From NCBI GenBank assembly GCA_007026445.1, contig VDMD01000006.1:1178001-1242000 (forward strand): a stretch of DNA of 64,000 nt, written 5' to 3'. Shown in pieces: positions 56,101 through 64,000 of this stretch. The notes below the pieces were generated by a model, which saw nothing but the letters and a program-made list of their open reading frames with translations, was not told the origin of the DNA and did no database searches. Each line of letters opens with the position of its first letter. Within the stretch, counting starts at the first letter, position 1. The stretch is from Schizophyllum amplum (taxonomy: Eukaryota; Basidiomycota; Agaricomycetes; Agaricales; Schizophyllaceae). Made by a program: the position numbers and the translations under genes.

Positions 56101-56265
56101 CCATCGCTTTTTCCATTGATCGGTGGTGAGCGGGAGGCAGAGCACATCGTAGCCCTCGTCCTGGATGCGATTGGCGAGCTTGACGACCGCGGTCTCCTTG
56201 TCATCGCTGGGAGTCTTTGCGATGTCGTCTACAGAGGCGAAGGATCCAAGAAGCGCGTATGCCAT
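53107..56265 (-). CDS. Protein arginine methyltransferase 5 (PRMT5/Skb1)
   Basis: About thirteen exons encode a protein of roughly 840 residues. The N-terminal TIM-barrel-like half includes [36 protein letters not shown] and [21 protein letters not shown] carries the Phe and the YxxYE block typical of type II (symmetric) arginine methyltransferases. The AdoMet site is [14 protein letters not shown], then [12 protein letters not shown]. The double-Glu loop is [17 protein letters not shown], and [16 protein letters not shown] and [19 protein letters not shown] are in the C-terminal beta-barrel. It methylates arginine in histones and splicing proteins in cytoplasm and nucleus. A long Ser/Pro/Met-rich insert follows [11 protein letters not shown] before the last [16 protein letters not shown] strand, which is longer than in the human protein. 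The catalytic residues are complete. Confidence 0.93.
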
Positions 56266-57416
56266 GGATTGAAGACAGCGACAAGATATGGCATGGGATG
56301 GGGGGCAAAGTGTATCGACGCTGACTTGGAGCTCCCAAAGAAAACCTGCTTTATATCAGTCTCTGAGGTCTATAGAGTGATGCTTTACTGTGCTCACCAA
56401 TGATGATTGGGATCAAGTCGAGATCCTACTGCTGATTTGGTTCGTCACTAGTCACTTGTGAGGCAGAACTTCAGAAAGACGATCGTTGGGAACAAGCTCG
56501 AGAAAGTTGCGAGAAAGTGGCGCGCTGCCGCTTGTTCGGGCCGCGGAAGCGGTAAGCACGAGGTGCGAGAGGGACTTGTCGTTCTTCGTCTTTTCTTCAT
56601 CTTTTCTTCTACCTCTATCATCGCCTTCCCGCTGAAGTAAGCTCCCCTCAAATTGACTGCAAGTGCTGCTCTGCACTGCTCCCCACTCTTGACACTTATC
56701 AGCGGACGTGTCCTAGTGCAGGCAAGGTGGAGAAAAGGCTGCACGCCCACATCGAGTCGTCGACGAGCAGACTACTTACCGTCCGATATTGCGCTCAAAG
56801 GTCATTCGCATGGGAACTATATCAGGGCTGTATATTCCATCCCCACATCGATGTCATGACTACTTACACGCGGTTCTCGCTGCTCACTGGCGCTCAACAT
56901 CCAGCAGTGTTTTGCAGTCTCATCCGAAGGTCGAGACTCAGTGTCGCATCGTAGCCTCATTCAATGTCATCCTTACGTGATGAGCCAAGACGTTGCGTCG
57001 CTCGGACAGTGGGCACAAACAGCAAATGCGTCCAGTGAGCGTCCGTTATCAAGGAACTGCATGGCTCAGATAGAGACGTATCGTGTAACAGAGAGTCTGG
57101 AGAAAGGCGAATTACCCAGGACATGGAGTGGCAGGCTATACCTCCTCCGTAAGGCGCAAGATTCAGACACAAAAGCACCCATGTTCAAGTCGAACATGGA
57201 AGTTGGGATTCCGCAGCGGCCCGAACGGCCACGTGACCACGCGCCTTTGGACAATTTTCCTTTTTCGTTCTGGGCCTTGCTTCTGGTGTGCCTTGCGGCG
57301 AGCTAGCGTTTCCGGCCTTTGCCTGTTTTGCTTCTGTCCTTCATCGCAAGGACGGTTTGCTGAACCCGTCTCGGACTCCACATTCCTCTTTTTCTTGACT
57401 CTTTACGACATCAACC
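56266..57416. promoter_or_regulatory. Divergent region between PRMT5 and the large repeat protein
   Basis: This 1.15-kb gap holds both promoters. The last 150 bp before 57417 are T/C-rich. Short frames on both strands show no domain. Confidence 0.45.
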
Positions 57417-60400
57417 ATGACCGCCGTCGCAGACCCCACCGCGCTGGTGGACCCGCTCAAGACTGAGGACGCGTACGACGCGCCGAGTGTGCCCGAGGTG
57501 TTGGGCAAGATCAATGATGAGGAGGTATGTGGACAGGTGGGGTGGCCCCGGGCGCGTTCGCTGATGCACGAGCAGGTTGGTAAGCAGGTGAACGGGGACG
57601 CGAAGACGCGTGCGCCGGACATGGAGGTTTCTCTCAGCGGCGACACCCTCGTGAACGAGAGCAATGGGGTATGTGCTCTGCCTTTGTAGCCTTCTAGTTC
57701 TCTGACGCGCTTCGCGCAGCATGTTTTCGAGAAGGGTGACCTTGATGGCAAACCGGCAGACGTGGCACTTACGGAACAGGAGTCGGAGCTCGGGGAGGCC
57801 ACCGACGAGCAGGAGGTGGTTGATGAGGTGCGCGACGCGTTATCTTGGCTGAAAATTATCATCTGACGCGTCGTCAGGCCCCGGTGGAGGAGACTAAGGC
57901 AAACAACGTCGCGGCAGCTGAGCACAATTCGAGCGAGGCGGCACCGGAGCCGGCATCCGAAGACACGATCGACGATGCGCCTGCCGCTGCCGAGGAGGCC
58001 GTCGCTGACGACGTCACTTCCGTCGCCGAAGACGTCCCTCCGGTCCTGGAGGATGTACCTCAGGTCGACGAGGCATCCGAAGTCCCTGTCGTGGAGGAGC
58101 CAGCGCCCATTGCGGAGACGGAGGTTGAGCCCGTTGCAGATTCGGATGCTACTTCAATCGCAGAGCCGGAGGTTGCACCTATCGCCGAGACGGAAGCCGC
58201 TCCTATCGTTGAGGAGCAGGCTCCTGCAGTCGAGGAGGTGACTCCTGCTGTGGAAGAGGCGACCCTCGTCGCTGAGGAGACCGTCGCTGCTGAAGAGGAG
58301 ACTCCCGCTCCTGCCGCGGCTGAGCCTGAGGCCCCCGCTGCTGAAGCGGAGGCGCCCATTGTCGAAGAGACTGTCGCCCCTGCAGCAGTCGAGCCTGAGG
58401 CTACTCCTGACGTCGAGGCGCTTGTTGATGACGAAGAAGCAGCCGCAGATGAAGAAGCAGCTGTCGCCGACGAGGCGGCCGCTGTTGAGGCTGAGGCCTC
58501 GCCCGTTGAGGAACCTACCGTCGAAGAGTCGGCTGTCGAGGAACCTACTATCGAGGAGCCGACCGCTGAGGTGCCCGCCGCTGATGAATCGACCGTCGAG
58601 GAGCCGGTCGTTGAGGCGCCCGCCGCCGAGGAGCCGACAGTCGAGGAGTCGGTCGTTGAGCAGCCTACTGTTGAGGAATCGACCGTTGAAGCGGAGCCGA
58701 ACGTGGAGGCGCCTGTCGCCGCCACCGAGGAGGTGGAGATCAAGCAGGAAGAGGAAGAGGCCGAGATTCCCCAGGAGGATACCCCTGTCGAGCAGGAGGA
58801 AGCACCTGTCGAGCAGGAGGTGGCGCCGGTTGAGCAGGAGGAGACACCGGTCGAGCAGGAGGATACGCCCTTGGAGAAGGCGGAGACGCCCATCCAGCAG
58901 GAGGAGGTCCAGATCAAGCAGGAAGAGGAGGAAGCGCAGATCCCGCAGGAAGTGCCGATCAAACAGGAGGAGGAAGAGGTCAGCCTGGGCGACTTTACGC
59001 CGTCTGCTGCCGAAGTCGAACTGGAGGAGGCCGAGCCCGTTCAGGAGGAGGTCAAGCCTGTCGAGGATGAGGTCGAACCTGTGAAGGAGGAGCCCACCGT
59101 TACCATTGACGCCGTCGATGAGCCAATCATCGCCAGTGAGGAGCCAACCTCCGCTGTCGAGGAGGCGGCTGCGCCTGTCGTCGAGGAAGAATCGACTCCC
59201 GTCGTCAAGGAAGAGCCGATTGCTGCCGCTGATGAGGCTTCAGTCCCTGTCGTTGAATCTGTTGCGGCTGCAGTTGAGGAGGAGCCAACGCCTGTGGTCG
59301 AAGAAGAGCCGACGCCCGAGGTTCACGAACCGGCACCCGCAGTCGATGTGGTGGACGATGACGAACCCGCCGTCGTTCCCGCAGACTTATCCGAGGCCGT
59401 GACTGTTGCCGAGGATGTCAGCGCCGAGGCATCGGCCACGCCAGAGGTCCCTGAGGCTACCGAGTCCTCCGTGGAGACGGCTGAGGAGGCCGTGTCTGTC
59501 GAAGCCACCCCTGACGTCGTCGACGCTACCGAGACGAGCCTCACTGACGAGGAGGCGGGAGCCAAGGACGCTGTTGTCGAACATATCGAAGTGGTCGGTG
59601 GGGAGGCCCTCGTTGATCCGGAAGAGGCTGTCAAGGTCGACACTGCTGCGCCTGAAGAGGAGACGCCAGAGGCCAAGCCTGTCGAAGACGCCGAGGACGT
59701 GCCGACAGACATTACGCTCAGCGTCGAAGCGCCTACACCGGCGGAGGTGGAAGACGCGGAAGTGGAGGCTGACGGGGACGTCGTGCACGCCATCGAGGCG
59801 GCCGTCTTTGTGTCCGCTGCGCCCGAGGCGGCTGCGGAAGCCGAGGAGGTCGATGCAGCAGACGTCGACGTCGAGGCTTTGACCCCGGAACCTGACGAGG
59901 TCGTGCCGGACATCGTGGTGGCCTCAATTGCCGCGGACGAACCTGCCATTGCTACCGAAGCCATCGACACTGCCCCAGTAGCCGAGGAAGCTGAGGCTGT
60001 CGCCGAAGCAATTGGGCCCGCTGCTGAGGCTGCTGAGGCCGAGCTTGCTGATGCTGGAGAGGCGGAAGCGCTGGCTGCTGCTGAGCCCGTTCTCTCGCCG
60101 GAGCCCGATGAGGTCGTCCCTGACGTTGTGGCTACCACTTCAGCTTCGGCGGAAGAGCCTACTGTCGTCACGGAGATCATTGACACTGCGCCTGTCGCCG
60201 ACGATGCTGTCGCCGCCGCTGAAGAGATCGTCCCCGAAGTCGAGTCTTCTATCATTCCAGCCGACGCTACGGAAGAAGCCCCCGTCTCCGTCGTCGAACC
60301 TGAGGGTGAGCAACCTGCGGAGGAGGCTTCTGTTGAGGAGGCTGCAGCCGTAGCGGACGATGCTGCGCTCGCGCCCTCGCACCCGGAAATCGAGCGTCCG

Positions 60401-62888
60401 TGGACTCCGTCATACAGTGTCACGCAGCAGGGACCGGGTATTCCAGAGGAGGAGGAGCCTGAGCTGCCTTCTCCGATCGCTGCGCCGGAGCCTGTCAGAG
60501 CAGTCGAAGCACCTACAGAGGTCCGTTCGTTTCTCGATAGTCATGGTATAGTTACTGACAGGCTTTGGTAGCTCGAGGTGGTCGAGCCGGCACCGCGTCC
60601 GTGGACGCCATCCTACTCAGTGACCGTACAGGGAAGCACGTCGCCTCACCCGGAGGAGCCCACCGAAGACGCCGCAGCGGCAGAGGAAGTCGAGGCCTTA
60701 CCTGTCGAAGAGCCGACGGAGGTCAGCGAAGAGGTCCCTGTGCCTGTTGCTGCACCGGTCGCCGAAACTGACAACGCCACTCCTGATATCGTTCTTGAGG
60801 AAGTAGAATCCGCTGAGGTTCGTGTTTTGCTCGCATTCATAGCCTTCCTGACTGACTGTCATTCACAGAAGGCCGAGGAATTAGCCGCGGAGTCCGCTGC
60901 TGGCGGTCTTGAACGACCCAAGTCGCCCTACCCACAGTCCTACTCGGTCAGCGTTCAGGGCAGCCCCTCGCCGAGCGCAGCCGAGCTGCCCTCCGAGGAG
61001 GCTCCCGTGGCCGCTGAGATCGAAGATCAGCAGGAGGAACAGCCCGTTGTTCACCAAGCGGAGGATGTAAGTGCGCGTATGTGTTAGATTGGCATCCCCT
61101 AATCGTCTTCCATAGGCGGATTCGGTTGTCGAGTCCTCGGTCGAGCCCGAGGCTGAAGCAGAGGTGCAGCCTGCGGCAGTGGAAACTCCGGTCGTCGTCG
61201 AGGTAAGCGGTCATTCCCGCACTCGCTCTACACCAGGTGTTTGACGATGCATAACAGCCCGACGTTGAGGACGTCGCCCCCATCATCGAGACCTCTTCCG
61301 CTGCGCTGCCCGAGCAAGTCGAACGGCCGAAGTCGCCTTTCCCACCAGCGTACTCTGTAACGACCCAAGGACCGAACGAAGAGGAGGCCGAGCAGCCCTC
61401 GTCTGAACCGGAGGTCGCCGAGCAGCGCTCGCCTACACCTGCTATCGTGTTGCCCGAAGAGGCCGCTGAAGATCACCATGTGGAGCGCCCGAAGTCGCCT
61501 TTCCCTCAGTCGTACTCAGTGACCTCTCAAGGTCCTGATGACGAGCCTGAGCAGGAAATCGCTGCGCCAGACGCGTCCGACGAGCCCGCCGCTGGCCCCG
61601 TTTTCGAGGAGCAGCCCCAGCCTGCTGCCGAGCGCCCCGTGTCACCGTACCCGCGGTCGTACTCTGTTCTATCGCAAGGCCCAGGGGAGGAGACCAAGGA
61701 CGTCGCAGAGGAACAGGAGCCTGCGGTCGAGACGGAGCTCGAACCCTCGGTGTCCGAAATCAAGCCCGCTGAGACGGAGGCTCGTCCCAAATCGCCGTTC
61801 CCGTCGGCCTACTCCGTCATGTCACAAGGACCCGGGATGGAGCCTGAGCAAGCAGCGGAGTCGGAGTCTACTGAGGCTGAGGAGGCCGCCGCCGCTGAAG
61901 TACCCATTCAGAGGGCGGCAACGCCGTTGATTGTCACTCCGCAAGCTGAGGTCGAGGATCCCGTCGATCGTCCCAAATCTCCCTTCCCGCAATCGTACTC
62001 GGTTTCTCGCCAAGGTAGCCCGAAGCCCATCGCACAGCAGCTGGAAGACATGGTCCAGGAGCAGGCTGAGCGGCCCAAGTCGCCATATCCTCAGTCGTAC
62101 TCGGTTTCCAGGCAGGGTAGCCCTCGACCTCCTGAAATCGAGGCGGGCGAGCCGCCTGTGGAGCGTCCCAAGTCTCCATATCCCCAGTCGTACTCGGTGT
62201 CGAGGCAGGGCAGCCCGATGCCTCCAGAGGCTGAGCCAGCGGTAGCGCAGGCTCCGGAAAGCAAGTTGACGGAGGTGAGATCATCGCGTTCTTCAATCCT
62301 TCGTTTCTGAACAACTTGTTTTCAGGTTGTTGCCCCTAGCGGAGATGCAACTATCGCTGCACCTGCTGAGGCTGTTGACCGTCCGAAGTCTCCTTACCCT
62401 CGCGCGTACTCCGTGTCGACACAAGGGCCCGGTACTCCCAACACCGAAAAGGAGATCGACGAGCAGCCTTCAGAGTTAGTCTCTCCCGTGGAATGGTATG
62501 TGTTCGCTCTTCCCGCGTACTGTTACAAAACTGATCAGACGTACATAGGACTGACGCGAACAAGGGAAGCTCGGGATCAGGGTCACGCAAGCGCCGCGGT
62601 TCAACTGCTTCGCGTACCTCCGCGAGCGGCTGGCTTTCGCCAACTGCGGCTCCTGAGTCCGTCCGTACCTCCCTGGAGGCGGCAAAGGGCGAGTTCGCGC
62701 GTACTACCGTCGCTTCCCCGGCCGCCTCTGCCCCCGCGACACCTGCCGACAGACATGACGAGCTATCGATCGACGAGGGCACGGAGGCGGAGGAGTCTGC
62801 GGCGGACGATTCGGAGGACGATTCGGACTCGGAGTCGGAGACGGACGACGAGGCACCGCGGCGCCGTCGGTGGTGCACGATTATGTGA
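57417..62888 (+). CDS. Very large acidic repeat protein ending in a CaaX box
   Basis: About ten exons give roughly 1,650 residues. The start is MTAVADPTALVDPLKTEDAY, followed by DAPSVPEVLGKINDEE, the only part that looks globular. Exon 4 (about 57878-60520) is a long Glu/Ala/Val/Pro tract with many VEEPTVEE-type units (58500-58740) and EQEE.PVEQEE units (58780-58900). The following exons hold eleven copies of RPKSPYPQSYSVSRQGSP and variants (60392-62433). The last exon is Ser-rich and acidic, then RRRRWCTIM and stop. CTIM fits the CaaX prenylation rule (Cys, two aliphatic-like, Met favours farnesylation), with a basic patch that would bind acidic lipids. So the protein is probably a disordered scaffold anchored to a membrane. 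I recognise no named family. Confidence 0.8.
60392..62433 (+). repeat. Eleven-copy RPKSP-SYSV-QG protein motif array
   Basis: The copies begin with ERPWTPSYSVTQQGPG and PRPWTPSYSVTVQGST, two shorter early forms. Nine 19-residue forms follow, such as ERPKSPFPQSYSVTSQGPD and DRPKSPFPQSYSVSRQGSP. Spacing is uneven, from about 36 to 90 residues, with acidic linkers. SP/TP sites occur in every copy, suggesting proline-directed kinase sites. Introns separate some of the copies. Confidence 0.85.
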
Positions 62889-63534
62889 GCGCGCTGATGT
62901 GCTATCGTTCCTTCCTTCCATCCCCTCACTCGATTCGCCTTGCTGTGGTGCCCGTTCCTCCCTCGCCATGGCTGGAGATTCTATCACACGAGCCCTCCTA
63001 CTCCGGCTCCCTCAAGATTTTACGACATCTCATGACTTAGTACTCCTAATGTATATGACCATCTATTCTTCATCTTGGATCTATTCCTTTGCTATCCTGC
63101 CTTCTTCACATCTTATCCATCGGATTGCATTCATGGTTTCATCTTCTGTTGGATATGTGCAGTGCTTCGTATTCGAGCTCCAGTACATCGTGCTTGCTTT
63201 ACATACTGGCCTAATAGTCGTACACTGCCCCTTGGCCCTGCATATCTCTTCAGCGTACAATGAACAGATGGCAATCACCACTCCGTTCGTTCGGAGACTT
63301 TCGTGCTCGCACGTTGTCGTCAAGCGAAACTTATACAGCAATCGCAGCTCGGTGCCTTTGTTCAAGTTTGTGTATGAGTGCATTTAGCCTTGATACATGG
63401 AGCAAATACGGATAACGATACAGAGCATTCCGAAAGGGTACAGACAGTGGGGAGAACGTGCTCGTAGGTATTGTTGCACAAGAAGAAGAAAGAAGATCAC
63501 ATGTGCCACTAGGAGAACATCGCTGCTCCCAAAT
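62889..63534. other. Convergent 3' intergenic gap, T-rich
   Basis: It lies between the large repeat gene (+) and the ubiquitin-like gene (-). The sequence is T-rich with no coding signal. Confidence 0.5.
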
Positions 63535-64000
63535 CTACATGTGGACTCCGACCTGAGGAGCAGAAGTTACTTCCACCAAATTGCCATGAGCCAAAGACAG
63601 GCCTGCCACCGTATCCTCATCTGTGAATGTCCTACCGGAGATCGTGAACAGCAGTTCCCGCGCAGGCCGCCCGACTGACTGTGCCACGGCTTCCCTGAAC
63701 CTGCGCATCGTCTGCGTCGAACGCAGGCGGAACGATACGGTAAGCTGGCGCGGTGCCTCGTGTCGCACACACACTCGGACGTGGATGCTGGCACGATCTA
63801 GTAGTAAGAATGAACAGCCTTATAGCACACACAGATGAACGACATGGAGGGGATTACATACCATGAGGTGCCGTGCTATCTTGCGTAGCGACTGTGCCGA
63901 ACGCGGGCACGTTCGAGAGGGAGCCGGAGGCAGCCGCAGACGGCGAAGATGATACACTTGAAGCAAATCTGCCTGCGTTGGTGGATGGCCTACCGTCTCG
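63535..64000 (-). CDS. Ubiquitin/SUMO-like domain protein, C-terminal part (cut by window edge)
   Basis: The last exon gives RASIHVRVCVRHEAPRQLTV, then SFRLRSTQTMRRFREAVAQS and LLFTISGRTFTDEDTVAGLS, ending LVEVTSAPQVGVHM. Strand-helix-strand order, the DG/SGRTF..EDT turn and the final hydrophobic strand match the SUMO-like (Rad60-SLD) beta-grasp fold. No di-Gly end is present, so it is a domain, not a free modifier. The upstream exon in the window (from 64000 to about 63863) is Ser/Ala-rich, and the rest of the gene lies outside. A Rad60/Esc2-type genome stability protein is one possibility. Confidence 0.65.

Noticed and set aside
58060..60423. Long open frames on the minus strand (300 and 366 residues) opposite the repeat protein
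   Set aside because: They are low-complexity Ser/Ala/Thr products of the GAG/GAA/GTC-rich coding strand and have no domain, splice chain or signal; shadows of the real gene.
1..64000. tRNA, rRNA or CRISPR arrays
   Set aside because: No cloverleaf with a GGTTCGAATCC-type arm, no rRNA signature and no regularly spaced repeat array was found by eye; CRISPR is not expected in a eukaryote.

Overview
The window is nuclear DNA of a filamentous basidiomycete, most likely an Agaricomycete; a wood-decay polypore is my guess, from gene families only. The genes are compact and cut by many introns of about 45 to 70 bp with GT..AG ends. They run on both strands without operons. Several families are ones I know mainly from Agaricomycetes: a BTB-like family ending in a tiny last exon, a DUF6729-like protein, a seven-helix-like membrane family, a tandem-module secreted protein and a CAP10 glycosyltransferase. 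I placed exon borders by eye from splice signals, reading frame and family conservation, so individual borders can be off.

Layout. 0.2-3.3 kb (-): secreted protein with three copies of one cysteine module. 5.6-6.7 kb (-): BTB-like protein. 7.6-9.2 kb (+): short-chain dehydrogenase. 9.8-11.7 kb (+): AT-hook protein with a DUF6729-like core and Cys-rich tail. 12.5-12.9 kb (+): cytochrome c. 13.3-14.4 kb (-): histidine phosphatase. 15.0-15.7 kb: a non-autonomous inverted-repeat element. 16.0-16.9 kb (+): two-finger C2H2 protein. 17.4-24.4 kb: two small conserved unknowns, a long charge-polarised protein and a CCDC174 homologue. 24.8-26.2 kb (-): membrane protein. 27.4-27.7 kb: WD40 relic. 28.3-29.6 kb (+): short HAM1-like protein with an apparent frameshift. 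30.0-31.2 kb (-): tandem pair of small secreted proteins, one of which has lost its stop codon. 31.9-34.9 kb (+): Zn2Cys6 transcription factor. 35.2-35.7 kb: broken gene. 36.4-38.1 kb (+): delta-12-type fatty acid desaturase. 38.8-41.3 kb (+): transketolase-type ThDP enzyme. 41.9-43.9 kb (-): CAP10 glycosyltransferase. 43.9-47.8 kb: gene-free block with a small inverted-repeat element. 47.8-51.3 kb: two convergent C2H2 paralogues of the 16 kb gene, separated by a Tc1/mariner transposon with identical 85-bp ends. 51.7-52.6 kb (-): GPI-anchored secreted protein. 53.1-56.3 kb (-): PRMT5 arginine methyltransferase. 57.4-62.9 kb (+): very large acidic repeat protein ending in a CaaX box. 63.5 kb to the edge (-): ubiquitin/SUMO-like domain.

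Functionally the window mixes housekeeping genes (cytochrome c, PRMT5, CCDC174, desaturase, SDR) with lineage-specific accessory genes. The most notable objects are the CaaX-ended protein with eleven copies of an RPKSP-Y/F-P..SYSV..QG motif, the three-member C2H2 family with a shared split-finger gene structure and a WMP-type tail motif, the Tc1/mariner element between two of its members, and the stop-loss small secreted protein.
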